From positions 87,109 through 151,108 of the forward strand of contig NZ_QJTJ01000006.1 of the NCBI RefSeq assembly GCF_003217295.1: 64,000 nucleotides of DNA, read 5' to 3'. Made by a program: the position numbers and the translations under genes. This DNA comes from Ureibacillus chungkukjangi. GTDB lineage: Bacteria > Bacillota > Bacilli > Bacillales_A > Planococcaceae. Under the pieces are notes generated by a model. The model saw only the letters and a program-made list of their open reading frames with translations. It was not told where the DNA came from and did not search any database. Numbering within the stretch: the stretch's first letter is position 1; each line of letters begins with the position of its first letter. Below, piece after piece: positions 18,522 through 26,933 of this stretch.

Positions 18522-18755
18522 ATGCAGAAGCTGATTGAAACAATCGTAAAACCGTTAGTCGATTATCCAGAAGAAGTTCGTGTCGAAACGGACGAGAATT
18601 CAAGTCGAGTTGTTTATAAACTTTTTGTTCATCCAGAAGATCGAGGAAAAGTAATAGGCAAGCAAGGTCGCGTTGCAAAGGCAATTCGTACAATTGTTTA
18701 TTCAGCTGCTGGCAGTCATCACAAGAAAAAGACTTACGTCGACATATTAGACTGA
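18522..18755 (+). CDS. khpA: KH-domain RNA-binding protein KhpA (YlqC)
   Basis: A 77-residue protein consisting essentially of one KH domain. The GxxG-type loop is in VIGKQGRVAKAIRTIV (about 46-61), which contacts RNA. In streptococci KhpA pairs with KhpB/EloR and affects division and RNA metabolism. The ATG follows AGAGGTGA. A large nested RNA hairpin candidate begins 17 bp after the stop codon, which is noteworthy next to an RNA-binding protein. Confidence 0.93.
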   Translation: MQKLIETIVKPLVDYPEEVRVETDENSSRVVYKLFVHPEDRGKVIGKQGRVAKAIRTIVYSAAGSHHKKKTYVDILD

Positions 18756-18771
18756 AAAGTGGAGCGCGTTT

Positions 18772-18854
18772 GTTCAACCGCGACAAGCACTGGAGACTGC
18801 TGAAGGGCATGCTTGCATGCACAGAAGAAGTCGAAGTGACCTCGAGCGGTTAAC
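18772..18854 (+). ncRNA. Nested 83-nt hairpin element downstream of khpA
   Basis: Complementary blocks nest around one centre: GTTcAACCGC (18772-18781) with GCGGTTAAC (18846-18854), CACT (18788-18791) with AGTG (18835-18838), GACT (18795-18798) with AGTC (18829-18832), CTG (18800-18802) with CAG (18822-18824), and GCATGC (18807-18812) with GCATGC (18815-18820). It is richer in GC than the surroundings. No reading frame or known riboswitch core is recognised. It could be a structured 3' UTR, a small RNA or a dispersed palindromic element. Confidence 0.5.
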
Positions 18855-18911
18855 GTGCGAAACTAGACAATAAAGCGGAAAACGGTAGTAAATGCCGTTC
18901 AAAGCTTACAT

Positions 18912-18947
18912 AAAAGAAGGGAGCTAAATGCTATCCCTTCTTTTTTA
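18912..18947 (+). terminator. Intrinsic terminator after rpsP-khpA
   Basis: A perfect 11-bp stem AAAAGAAGGGA/TCCCTTCTTTT with an 11-base loop is followed by more T residues. It ends the rpsP-khpA transcript after the nested hairpin, so the hairpin would be part of the mRNA. Confidence 0.9.
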
Positions 18948-19013
18948 TTAACTTTTTTAGTATGATAATGTCGATATAAGCAATTGATATTTAACTTAAG
19001 GTGGGCTTAATTA

Positions 19014-19532
19014 ATGGAATGGTATAATGTAGGTAGAATCGTTAATACACACGGAATTCGCGGAGAGGTACGCGTCCTTTCCACAACAGACTTTGAAGAC
19101 GTACGATTTGCGATTGGAAACAAATTAGCGGTTTTCAAAAAAGATGATAAAAAACCAATTTGGGTAACGATAGAAAGTGCCCGTCGACATAAAAACTTTA
19201 TTTTATTAACCTTTGAAGGCTACAATAACATCAATTTTGTGGAGCCTTTTAAAGAAGGTCTATTAAAAGTGTCAAAGGACCAATTAGATGAGGATGTACT
19301 TGAAGAGAACGAATACTACTACTTCGAAATAATTGGCTGTGAGGTCTTTTCTGAAGAAGGCGAGCAAATTGGAACGATTACGGAGATTCTTGAAACTGGT
19401 GCTAATGATGTATGGGAAGTGAAGAATGCTAACGGTAAAAAACACTATATCCCTTATATTGAGGATGTAGTAAAAGAAATCGACATAGAAGAAAAGAAAA
19501 TCGTTATTCACGTGCTGGAAGGTTTATTGTAA
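19014..19532 (+). CDS. rimM: Ribosome maturation factor RimM
   Basis: RimM binds S19 and helps 30S head maturation. The N-terminal domain starts [19 protein letters not shown], and the PRC-barrel half includes [12 protein letters not shown] and [10 protein letters not shown], ending [14 protein letters not shown]. The length of 172 residues is normal. The stop overlaps the trmD start in TAATG, coupling the two. Confidence 0.96.
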   Translation: MEWYNVGRIVNTHGIRGEVRVLSTTDFEDVRFAIGNKLAVFKKDDKKPIWVTIESARRHKNFILLTFEGYNNINFVEPFKEGLLKVSKDQLDEDVLEENEYYYFEIIGCEVFSEEGEQIGTITEILETGANDVWEVKNANGKKHYIPYIEDVVKEIDIEEKKIVIHVLEGLL

Positions 19533-20257
19533 TGAATATTCATGTCCTAAGTTTATTTCCAGATATGTTTACCGGTGTATTCGGTTCATCGATTTTGAAA
19601 AAGGCACAGGAAAAAAATGCTGTTTCATTGGCGGTGTCTGATATCCGGGATTTTAGTACAAATAAGCATAAACAAGTAGATGATTATCCTTATGGTGGTG
19701 GTGCAGGTATGGTGTTAAAGCCAGAGCCGATGTTCCAGGCCGTAGAATCTATTACAGAGGGACGAAAACCTCGAATTATTCTTATGTGTCCTCAGGGTGA
19801 GCGCTTTACTCAAAAAAAAGCAGAGGAGCTTGCTAAGGAAGATGAGCTTGTGTTCTTATGTGGGCATTATGAAGGCTACGATGAACGGATTCGTACAAAT
19901 CTTGTGACCGATGAAATCTCTATCGGGGACTTTGTATTAACTGGTGGGGAATTGCCTGCTATGACTGTAATCGATGCTGTTGTACGTCTTTTGCCTGGTG
20001 TGTTAGGACAAGAAGACTCTCATATTCAGGATTCGTTTTCAACAGGGCTATTAGAGCATCCACACTATACTCGTCCTGCTGAATTTAGAGGAATGAAAGT
20101 GCCTGATGTATTGTTATCAGGGAACCATGCTAATATCGATAAATGGCGTGAACAGGAGTCCTTAAAACGCACATTTGAAAGACGTCCGGACCTTCTGGAT
20201 GAAATGGAGCTAACACCACAGCAAAAAGCCTTTGTCGAAAGCTTGAAGTCCAAGTAG
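19532..20257 (+). CDS. trmD: tRNA (guanine-N1)-methyltransferase TrmD
   Basis: TrmD methylates G37 of tRNAs with S-adenosylmethionine, preventing frameshifts. The trefoil-knot SAM site is visible in [12 protein letters not shown] (about 109-120) and [13 protein letters not shown]. The N-terminal [13 protein letters not shown] is typical. 241 residues. The gene starts one base inside rimM and precedes rplS, the standard order. Confidence 0.97.
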   Translation: MNIHVLSLFPDMFTGVFGSSILKKAQEKNAVSLAVSDIRDFSTNKHKQVDDYPYGGGAGMVLKPEPMFQAVESITEGRKPRIILMCPQGERFTQKKAEELAKEDELVFLCGHYEGYDERIRTNLVTDEISIGDFVLTGGELPAMTVIDAVVRLLPGVLGQEDSHIQDSFSTGLLEHPHYTRPAEFRGMKVPDVLLSGNHANIDKWREQESLKRTFERRPDLLDEMELTPQQKAFVESLKSK

Positions 20258-20344
20258 CAGCATAGGTTTATTGTGGAAGCTATTAATTCTTTTTTAAAAC
20301 TAATTGGTGTATCAAAATAAGTCGAATTAGAATCTATATAATAC

Positions 20345-20374
20345 TTGCAAACAATAAAAAGAATATGGTATTAT
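20345..20374 (+). promoter_or_regulatory. Promoter of rplS
   Basis: TTGCAA (20345-20350), an 18-bp spacer and TATTAT (20369-20374) lie about 95 bp before rplS and just upstream of the leader structure. Confidence 0.6.
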
Positions 20375-20380
20375 TCAAGT

Positions 20381-20457
20381 TGTGCTTCTATATGAAGTGC
20401 TGAATTACGGTGTTCCGCTGAGTCCATTTAGAGGACTGTAAGAGCATCTGTCTAAGG
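20381..20457 (+). promoter_or_regulatory. L19 ribosomal protein leader
   Basis: The roughly 80-nt 5' UTR of rplS sits where Bacillota carry the known L19 autoregulatory leader. Paired segments are visible, such as GCTTC/GAAGTGC and AGTCC/GGACT. It most likely binds L19 to limit its own synthesis. Assignment is by position and visible pairing, not by a covariance-model search. Confidence 0.6.
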
Positions 20458-20468
20458 AGAGAAAATAA

Positions 20469-20813
20469 ATGTCAAACATTATTACAGAAATTACAAAAGA
20501 ACAGCTTCGTTCTGATCTACCATCTTTCCGTCCTGGTGACACTGTTCGCCTACACGTTAAAGTTGTAGAGGGTACTCGTGAGCGTATCCAATTATTCGAA
20601 GGTGTAGTTATTAAACGTCGTGGTGGCGGAATTAGCGAAACTTTCACAGTTCGTAAAATTTCTTACGGTGTTGGTGTTGAACGTGCATTCCCTGTTCACA
20701 CTCCAAAAATCACTAAATTAGAAGTTATCCGTCGTGGTAAAGTACGTCGTGCTAAACTTTACTACCTACGTAACCTACGTGGTAAAGCTGCTCGTATTAA
20801 AGAAATCCGATAA
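20469..20813 (+). CDS. rplS: 50S ribosomal protein L19
   Basis: Large-subunit protein at the 30S-50S interface. It has the family core [20 protein letters not shown] and [21 protein letters not shown], ending in [11 protein letters not shown]. 114 residues is typical. It has its own promoter and leader and is followed by a terminator, so it is probably monocistronic. Confidence 0.98.
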   Translation: MSNIITEITKEQLRSDLPSFRPGDTVRLHVKVVEGTRERIQLFEGVVIKRRGGGISETFTVRKISYGVGVERAFPVHTPKITKLEVIRRGKVRRAKLYYLRNLRGKAARIKEIR

Positions 20814-20821
20814 TAACTTTT

Positions 20822-20857
20822 TGAGAGGGGGCTTGTTTTCAAGCTCTCTTTCTTTTT
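20822..20857 (+). terminator. Intrinsic terminator after rplS
   Basis: A hairpin with arms GAGAG..GGCTTG and CAAGCTCTC is followed by TTTCTTTTT. Confidence 0.75.
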
Positions 20858-20952
20858 GGTAAAAAAGAAATGGAAACAATAGGCTTCTTATCTAATAAAT
20901 GCAACAAAAGATATAGCTCCATATTGGAGAAGATATTCATGAGTTTTCAAAC

Positions 20953-20981
20953 TTGTATACATAATTCATTTACAATAAAAT
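20953..20981 (+). promoter_or_regulatory. Promoter of lepB
   Basis: TTGTAT (20953-20958), a 17-bp spacer and TAAAAT (20976-20981) lie 25 bp before the lepB start. Confidence 0.6.
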
Positions 20982-21006
20982 GATGTTAGATAGGGAGGAA
21001 TCTTCC

Positions 21007-21570
21007 GTGGAGAATACAAAAAAAGAAAAAAACGAACTTTGGGAATGGATTAAAGCGCTTGTAATTGCATTTGTTATTGCTGTGCTCATTCGCTACATAT
21101 TATTTACACCAATCGTGGTGGATGGAGATTCGATGATGCCAACCTTAAAAGATGGCGACCGAATGATAGTAAACAAAATTGGCTATACAATCGGCAAACC
21201 GGATCGCTTTGATATCGTAGTATTCCATGCTCCAGAGGGCAAAGATTACATTAAACGTGTGATAGGTCTTCCTGGTGATACAATCGAATATAAGGACGAC
21301 CAGCTCTATATAAATGGCAAGGCTTATGATGAGCCATATTTAGATGAGTATAAATCACAAATAACAGAGGGCACTCTAACACAAGACTTCACTTTACAAG
21401 AAATTGACCCAACGCTTGACGTCATTCCAGAAGGGTATGTCTTTGTAATGGGAGATAACCGACGCTATAGTAAAGATAGTCGTCATATTGGCATCGTTAG
21501 TCAGGATGAGCTTATTGGAAATACAAGCATTATCTTCTGGCCAATCGGTGATATTACAATTGTAAAATAA
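21007..21570 (+). CDS. lepB: Type I signal peptidase
   Basis: It cleaves signal peptides from secreted proteins on the outer face of the membrane. One N-terminal membrane segment (about 14-33) precedes the catalytic Ser42 in VDGDSMMPTL and the general base Lys83 in YIKRVIGLPGD. The C-terminal GDNRRYSKDSRHIG box is also present. The GTG at 21007 follows AGGGAGG at 8 bases; the ATG codons upstream (from 20980) precede the ribosome site and are not used. 187 residues, like B. subtilis SipS/SipT. Confidence 0.94.
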   Translation: MENTKKEKNELWEWIKALVIAFVIAVLIRYILFTPIVVDGDSMMPTLKDGDRMIVNKIGYTIGKPDRFDIVVFHAPEGKDYIKRVIGLPGDTIEYKDDQLYINGKAYDEPYLDEYKSQITEGTLTQDFTLQEIDPTLDVIPEGYVFVMGDNRRYSKDSRHIGIVSQDELIGNTSIIFWPIGDITIVK

Positions 21571-21582
21571 TATTGAATGAGT

Positions 21583-21617
21583 GAAGGGGGTTCTTTTGCA
21601 ATCTCCTTTTCTTTTTG
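21583..21617 (+). terminator. Probable terminator after lepB
   Basis: AAGGGGG pairs with CTCCTT through several G-U pairs and is followed by TTTCTTTTT. The stem is short, so confidence is moderate. Confidence 0.5.
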
Positions 21618-21688
21618 GAATCAAGACATAGCACATAAAAATTTTTGGACATAATAATTTTAGGAATACATATAAGGAGGAATACAAC

Positions 21689-22567
21689 ATGACTATACAA
21701 TGGTTTCCGGGACATATGGCGAAAGCGCGACGTGAAGTTTCAGAAAAACTCAAACTAGTAGATATCATTTTTGAGCTTATCGATGCGCGTTTGCCCCTTT
21801 CTTCAAGAAATCCAATGATTGACCAGGTGATCAATCAAAAACCGCGTCTATTAATTTTAAATAAAGCAGATATGGCCGATGAGACTGAAACAAATAGATG
21901 GGTGCAATATTTTGCAAAGCAAGGACACACAGCAGTAGCCATAAACTCTTTAGAAGGAAAAGGACTGCAAAAGGTAACAAAAGCGGCACAAGAAATTTTA
22001 GCTGAAAAATGGGATCGAATGAGAGCGAAAGGTATGAAGCCGCGTGCGATTCGTGCCATGATTGTAGGAATTCCAAACGTAGGGAAATCCACTTTGATCA
22101 ACCGATTAGCGAAGAAAAATATCGCAAAAACAGGGAATATGCCTGGGGTAACAAAGTCTCAGCAATGGATTAAAGTAGGAAAAGATATCGAGCTACTAGA
22201 TACACCAGGAATTCTTTGGCCAAAGTTCGAGGACCAAGAAGTCGGTTTGAAATTAGCTTTAACAGGTGCCATTAAGGACACAATCATTAACATGGAGGAC
22301 CTTGCAGTTTACGGACTGAAGTTCCTTTCTATCCACTACCCATATCGTATGGAAGAACGCTACGGATTAACAGCAATTCACGATGAACTAATAGATACTT
22401 TTGACCATATCGGTAAACACAGAAAAGTTTTCGGACCTGGTGGAGAAATCGACTACGATCAAGTGGCTCTAATCATCGTTCGTGATATCCGTAACCAGCA
22501 CTTCGGCAAAATTACATTCGATATTGTCGCTGAACAATTAGAAAAAGAAGCTTTGGCGGAGGAGTAG
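21689..22567 (+). CDS. rbgA: Ribosome biogenesis GTPase RbgA (YlqF)
   Basis: An essential GTPase acting in late 50S assembly. Its motifs are circularly permuted: G4 NKAD (58-61) comes before G1 GIPNVGKST (127-135) and G3 DTPG (171-174). The N-terminus [16 protein letters not shown] is the family signature. 292 residues. The start follows AAGGAGGAA. In B. subtilis rnhB follows directly; here an array and a lipoprotein intervene. Confidence 0.96.
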   Translation: MTIQWFPGHMAKARREVSEKLKLVDIIFELIDARLPLSSRNPMIDQVINQKPRLLILNKADMADETETNRWVQYFAKQGHTAVAINSLEGKGLQKVTKAAQEILAEKWDRMRAKGMKPRAIRAMIVGIPNVGKSTLINRLAKKNIAKTGNMPGVTKSQQWIKVGKDIELLDTPGILWPKFEDQEVGLKLALTGAIKDTIINMEDLAVYGLKFLSIHYPYRMEERYGLTAIHDELIDTFDHIGKHRKVFGPGGEIDYDQVALIIVRDIRNQHFGKITFDIVAEQLEKEALAEE

Positions 22568-22596
22568 TCGCTGGAGTAACTCAATAGTAGTCTTTG

Positions 22597-22631
22597 AACG
22601 CACTTCGTACTTTGTATGAAGTGCGTTTTAA
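22597..22631 (+). terminator. Intrinsic terminator after rbgA
   Basis: AACGCACTTCGTAC and GTATGAAGTGCGTT make a 14-bp stem with one G-U pair and a TTT loop, followed by TTAATT. Confidence 0.8.
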
Positions 22632-22715
22632 TTATTAAAGTGAGAGGTGAAAAAATAGCTCGTGCTTTTAGTAAAATTTGCGCGGTTAGATTGGTTTGGA
22701 CGTAATGAGTGGGGG

Positions 22716-22996
22716 AGTCGCACGTTATCGGGTGAAAGTCGCACGTAACGAGATGGAAGTCGCACGAAACGAGATGAAAGTCGCACGTAAAACGATGAAA
22801 CTCGCACGTAAAGAGAGAAGTCGCACGAAACGGGGTGGAAGTCGCACGTAACGAGATGAAAGTCGCACGTAAAACGATGAAACTCGCACGTAAAGAGAGA
22901 AGTCGCACGTAATCGGGTGAAACTCGCACGTAATCAGGGAAAAGTCGCACGTAAATCAACCAAACTCGCACGTAACCAGACCAAACCCGCACGTAA
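22716..22996 (+). repeat. 21-bp tandem repeat array, 14 units
   Basis: The core (T/C)CGCACGTAA recurs with starts at 22718, 22739, 22760, 22781, 22802, 22821, 22842, 22863, 22884, 22903, 22924, 22945, 22966 and 22987. The period is 21 bp, with two 19-bp units. A three-plus-one block of 82 bp is duplicated (22781-22821 corresponds to 22863-22903), showing expansion by block duplication. The minus-strand open frame with a YVR-type heptapeptide repeat is an echo of the period. A C-rich tail follows to about 23030. Confidence 0.92.
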
Positions 22997-23032
22997 CCCC
23001 ACATCTCCATCCCCACCCCAAAAACCCCAGCA
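22997..23032 (+). other. C-rich tract after the 21-bp array
   Basis: Short C-runs in A (ACCCCACATCTCCATCCCCA, then CCCC blocks). It shares ATCTCCATCCCC with the tract after the 52-bp array at 15.0 kb. Confidence 0.55.
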
Positions 23033-23088
23033 AAAAAAGCAAAGAAAAAACGGTATCGTTTCTCCTTCGCCCTTCACGTTACTTAAAC

Positions 23089-23634
23089 TTATGCTGGCAT
23101 ATCCGTTGGAGTTGGTGCAGCATAGCCTTCTTTATATTTGGAATCAATGGCATCTCTAATTTCCTTTAATGATTTCCCTTGTTGAGCCATTTGCACGGAT
23201 TCTACAGCAATTTCTAGGCAAACAAGGCAGCGTGTTCCGTGATCATCCCAAACTACGGAACCATCCTCGCGCGTCTCTGCTATGAAGCAATTTAAGTTAC
23301 TGCGATGTCCTACTGAATCCCCGCACCCACAATAGCAAGGCATCCATTCTAAAATATCTGTAGCTTTACCGGCAACCTGATAGACTAGACGAATATCCTC
23401 ATGCTGACCGTCTAAAAAGCTTGGTAAAATATCAGCTGATGCAGTCATTTCTTGAATGTCGCCAGAAGCATGATCGTGGGAATCGTGGCTATCACTCGCT
23501 TGGCTTGTACCCGTATCATCACCATGATCTCCACTAGCCTCATGCTCTTCTTTTGTATGTTCATCTTTTGCAGCATTCCCGCATGCGGACAATATAAGGA
23601 GTATGCTAGCAAAAAGAGGGAAAAGTTTTTTCAT
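23089..23634 (-). CDS. PCYCGC-motif lipoprotein, putative metal-binding
   Basis: A secreted lipoprotein of 181 residues. The signal peptide ends in the lipobox LSAC with Cys18 as lipid anchor. A His/Asp-rich linker (about 25-58) follows, then the family-defining PCYCGC (99-104), His110, Cys116 and HGTRCLVC (132-139). Six cysteines plus histidines suggest metal binding, but the function of this family is unknown. The ATG follows GGAGGAG on the minus strand. It is the only minus-strand gene in the window and is divergent from rnhB. A weak hairpin (AACG/CGTT) followed by T-run lies after its stop. Confidence 0.88.
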   Translation of the reverse strand: MKKLFPLFASILLILSACGNAAKDEHTKEEHEASGDHGDDTGTSQASDSHDSHDHASGDIQEMTASADILPSFLDGQHEDIRLVYQVAGKATDILEWMPCYCGCGDSVGHRSNLNCFIAETREDGSVVWDDHGTRCLVCLEIAVESVQMAQQGKSLKEIRDAIDSKYKEGYAAPTPTDMPA

Positions 23635-23808
23635 AAGTTCTCCTCCAATCAGTTCAAGTTAATTATAGACTGAAATTTACCAGATGGACAAGGAACTGTG
23701 TTAATTTGATAGTAGAGAAAATCTAATTGGAAGTTTCGAATAGTTTCTTCTAAATTGAGGAAAAATGCCGATATATATAAAGAGATAAAATAGGGAAGTG
23801 TCATACAT

Positions 23809-24597
23809 ATGGTAAAAACAATAAAAGAAATTACAATCGCTTTAAACGAAGCGCAAAAATACGAAGCCTGGATGAAGGAAATCGAAGCCGATGAACGTGC
23901 AGGAGTTATAAAGGCTTGGAAGCAATGGAATAATCGTATGGAAAAAGAAAAGAAAATGCTAGAAGAGCATGAAAGTAAGGTTAATTTCGACAAAAGCTTT
24001 TTAGCCTCACCAGAACATCATGTAGCCGGTATTGATGAAGCAGGGCGTGGTCCTTTAGCTGGTCCTGTTGTTACAGCTGCCGTGATTCTGCCAAAAAACT
24101 GTGAAAAATTTATAGGCATCAATGATTCGAAGCAGTTAACAAAAAAAGCAAGAGAAGAATTTGCAGCCATCATTAAAGAGCACGCCTTGGCCTATGCCAT
24201 TCATTTTCAGAGTGCAGCAGTAATTGATGAGCTTAATATCTATGAAGCGACAAAGCAATCCATGAAAAAAAGCGTTGAAGGATTAGAGATTTGCCCAGAC
24301 TTTTGTATTGTGGATGCTATGACATTGCCGATTGATATCTCTCAAAGCTCGATTATCAAAGGTGATGCTAAAAGCTTAAGCATTGCTGCAGCATCCATTC
24401 TAGCGAAAAATGCGCGAGATGAATATATGGAACAGCTTCACGAAAAATACCCAGTCTATGGCTTTGACCAAAACGCTGGATATGGCACTAAGCAGCATTT
24501 GGAAGCGCTCGAAGCATATGGCTTTATGGAAGAACACCGAAAAAGCTTTGAACCGATTAAATCAATGGTTGAAGTAAAGGAGCGGGTATTAATATGA
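23809..24597 (+). CDS. rnhB: Ribonuclease HII
   Basis: It degrades RNA in RNA-DNA hybrids and removes single ribonucleotides from DNA. The active-site residues are Asp76 and Glu77 in GIDEAGRGPLAGPV, Asp169 in IVDAM and Asp204 in NARDEYM. The N-terminal 70 residues form the helical extension usual for Bacillus RNase HII. The ribosome site AGGGAAGTG is modest. The 4-bp overlap with the next gene suggests coupling. Confidence 0.96.
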   Translation: MVKTIKEITIALNEAQKYEAWMKEIEADERAGVIKAWKQWNNRMEKEKKMLEEHESKVNFDKSFLASPEHHVAGIDEAGRGPLAGPVVTAAVILPKNCEKFIGINDSKQLTKKAREEFAAIIKEHALAYAIHFQSAAVIDELNIYEATKQSMKKSVEGLEICPDFCIVDAMTLPIDISQSSIIKGDAKSLSIAAASILAKNARDEYMEQLHEKYPVYGFDQNAGYGTKQHLEALEAYGFMEEHRKSFEPIKSMVEVKERVLI

Positions 24598-26486
24598 CAT
24601 CCACATCTTTTAATCCAATACAAATACAGCAAACAACAATTGAACAAAATCAACCCCTATCCCTAAAACAGGGACAAGTATTCCATGGGACCATCAAAAA
24701 ACTATACCCAGATCAAATGGCTGAAATACAGGTTGGACAAAACAAATTGTATGCAAAGCTTGAAACCCCTTTAAAAGCAGGAGATTCGCATTTTTTTCAA
24801 GTAACGAACATGAATCCTCAAGCAGAGTTAAAAGTGGTTACAGGGCCAATGCAGCAATCTCAAACAACAGCTCAGCAGTTAAATCAGCTATTAGACACCA
24901 TGAATCTGCCAAAAACACAAGAAATGCAGCAAGTGCTTTCCCATTTTGTGAAAAATCAGCTACCTCTTTCGAAGGAAACGCTCTTACAGGCTGAAAATTG
25001 GCTGAAGAATTTGCCAGAATCCATTACAAAGCAGGAAGCATTGCAGGCTATTCAAAAAATGGCGGAGCTAAAGCTTCCATTCACAAACGAAATATTTAAA
25101 GGTTTAATATTTGGTTCCAAAAGTAATGGGATGACTTCTGCTCTTGCCAATTTGTCGACATTATTAGCTCAGGATACAAGTATTGAACCTGCCATAAAAT
25201 CAACTATTCAGCAGCAACTTCAACTGATTTCTAAGCCCCTTGCAGAAGAAACAGGTGGCAACCTACTTTCAAAGGCTGTGCAAAATTTGTTTAACACAGA
25301 AACAAGTGCTTCCCAAAAATCACAGGTGCTCAACCTCTTAAAAAATGCAGATATAGTCCCAAAGAATGCAACGGCAGAGAATTGGCTATCTCAAGGCTTA
25401 AAGCAGCATCAAAACCTGGCAAATGAATCGATTAAACCATCTGCGAGTCAGCTGATTCAAACGGTGATGACTTCAAAACCGGCAGATTCGCAACAAATCA
25501 TCCAGCAGGTACAAACATGGATTAATGATCAGACAAACTTATCAGAGCAGCAAAAAACACAATTACAGCAGCTCGTAAATCGCTATGAAGCATTACCAAA
25601 AAACGCTTCAACACTACTCGAGATGTTCACAAAGCAACTCCATGAGCAGCTCGTCAAAGCGTTTGCAGCCCAATCGAGTGAGACTTCTACTACAACACCT
25701 AGGGACCAATTACTTTCCCTGCTGAAGCCTGAAGCTACTTATCCCCAAGCTACTCAGTCTACTTTGTTAAATTTAGTGAGAACAGCAGGAGAATCAACTG
25801 TAGCAACCGTCCAAAATATGCAGCTGCAAGCAGATGCAGAAGTATTGTCAGCAATGGATGGGAAAATGATGGAACAAGCGATTAAAACAGTCCTAAAGGG
25901 CTTGGGCATGAGCTACGAGGCGTCCTTAAATAGTAAAATGTCCGATATGCAAGAACTGGCCCAATCGTTAAAGCCGCAGCTCTTATCTCTTATACATGAT
26001 TCTCAAATTTCCTCAAATGTCAGAGAAGCAACGGACAATATTCTATCAAGGTTAAATGGGATGCAGTTAACTTCAGGAGAAAACGGTCATCAGCATCAAT
26101 TAGTCATGCAAATTCCGTTGCAGTTTTTAGGTAAAAAAACAGAGGCAACTCTTCAATGGAATGGCCGAATGAAGGAAAATGGCAAAATTGATGCCAACTA
26201 CGCGCGGGTTTTATTTTACTTAAATATGGAGGCTCTAGAAGAAACAATGGTGGATATGCAGGTTCAAAATCGCATCATTACCATTCATTTATATAATAAT
26301 CAGCCACAGCTTGAGAATTTAGCCGAGCCCTTGAAAGCTGTATTAAAAAAGGGATTATCAGATAAAGACTATCAGCTATCCGGATTATTTGTGAAGCCTT
26401 TTGAAAAAACTACTGCTCCTCAAACTGTCACGATGAAAAAAGGTGATGAATCGAAATTGAATAGTGGAGTGGATATTCGAATATGA
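24594..26486 (+). CDS. ylqG: YlqG-like protein with FliK-type C-terminal domain
   Basis: A 630-residue protein, long and Gln/Thr-rich in the first 450 residues. The C-terminal part (about 490-600) begins HQLVMQIPLQFLGKKTEATLQW and contains RVLFYLNMEALEETMVDMQVQNRIITIHLY. It resembles the hook-length control (FliK) C-terminal domain and the same-position B. subtilis gene ylqG. It overlaps both rnhB and ylqH by 4 bp. Partnership with the FlhB-like YlqH mirrors FliK-FlhB of the flagellar export switch, but function is unproven. Confidence 0.75.
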   Translation: MTSTSFNPIQIQQTTIEQNQPLSLKQGQVFHGTIKKLYPDQMAEIQVGQNKLYAKLETPLKAGDSHFFQVTNMNPQAELKVVTGPMQQSQTTAQQLNQLLDTMNLPKTQEMQQVLSHFVKNQLPLSKETLLQAENWLKNLPESITKQEALQAIQKMAELKLPFTNEIFKGLIFGSKSNGMTSALANLSTLLAQDTSIEPAIKSTIQQQLQLISKPLAEETGGNLLSKAVQNLFNTETSASQKSQVLNLLKNADIVPKNATAENWLSQGLKQHQNLANESIKPSASQLIQTVMTSKPADSQQIIQQVQTWINDQTNLSEQQKTQLQQLVNRYEALPKNASTLLEMFTKQLHEQLVKAFAAQSSETSTTTPRDQLLSLLKPEATYPQATQSTLLNLVRTAGESTVATVQNMQLQADAEVLSAMDGKMMEQAIKTVLKGLGMSYEASLNSKMSDMQELAQSLKPQLLSLIHDSQISSNVREATDNILSRLNGMQLTSGENGHQHQLVMQIPLQFLGKKTEATLQWNGRMKENGKIDANYARVLFYLNMEALEETMVDMQVQNRIITIHLYNNQPQLENLAEPLKAVLKKGLSDKDYQLSGLFVKPFEKTTAPQTVTMKKGDESKLNSGVDIRI

Positions 26487-26770
26487 ACGATAAAAAGTAT
26501 GTCAGAAAAGAAGCAATCGCACTAACCTACAATCCAGAGAATAATAATAGCCCGACTGTAATCGCAAAGGGAAAAGGGAAAATCGCTGATAATATCCTAG
26601 AAAAAGCAGCGCAAAATGATATACCAGTATATGAGGACAAAAACCTTGTTGAACTGTTAGGGAACCTTGATTTAAACGAATCTATTCCTGAAGAATTGTA
26701 TGAGGCAGTAGCAGAAGTATTTGCTTTTATTTATCGATTGGATCGCAATTATCAAACAAAAACAAAATAA
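26483..26770 (+). CDS. ylqH: YlqH, FlhB C-terminal-domain-like protein
   Basis: A 95-residue protein equivalent to the cytoplasmic domain of FlhB: IALTYNPENNNSPTVIAKGKG lies where FlhB has its cleavage loop, and IPVYEDKNLVELL and EELYEAVAEVFAFIYRLD match the rest. The autocleaving NPTH sequence is replaced by NPEN followed by an insertion, so self-cleavage is not expected. It lacks the membrane domain of FlhB, which is present separately at 53 kb. It may modulate export specificity. Confidence 0.88.
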   Translation: MNDKKYVRKEAIALTYNPENNNSPTVIAKGKGKIADNILEKAAQNDIPVYEDKNLVELLGNLDLNESIPEELYEAVAEVFAFIYRLDRNYQTKTK

Positions 26771-26933
26771 ATCTTCAAGAAACTATAGACGAAAATACAA
26801 AAGATAGATAATATTGTAATAAAATATTCTATTTTTATACAAATGATACAAGGATAGACATTGTCAGAATGTTTGTATAGAATGGATTATGTTAAGAAAA
26901 TAATTTCCACAAAGGTTGATTGGAGGATGTATC

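Noticed and set aside
22459..23016. Minus-strand frame with YVR/FRAT heptapeptide repeats
   Set aside because: It reads through the 21-bp array and the end of rbgA; the heptads simply mirror a 21-bp DNA period, and no ribosome site is seen.
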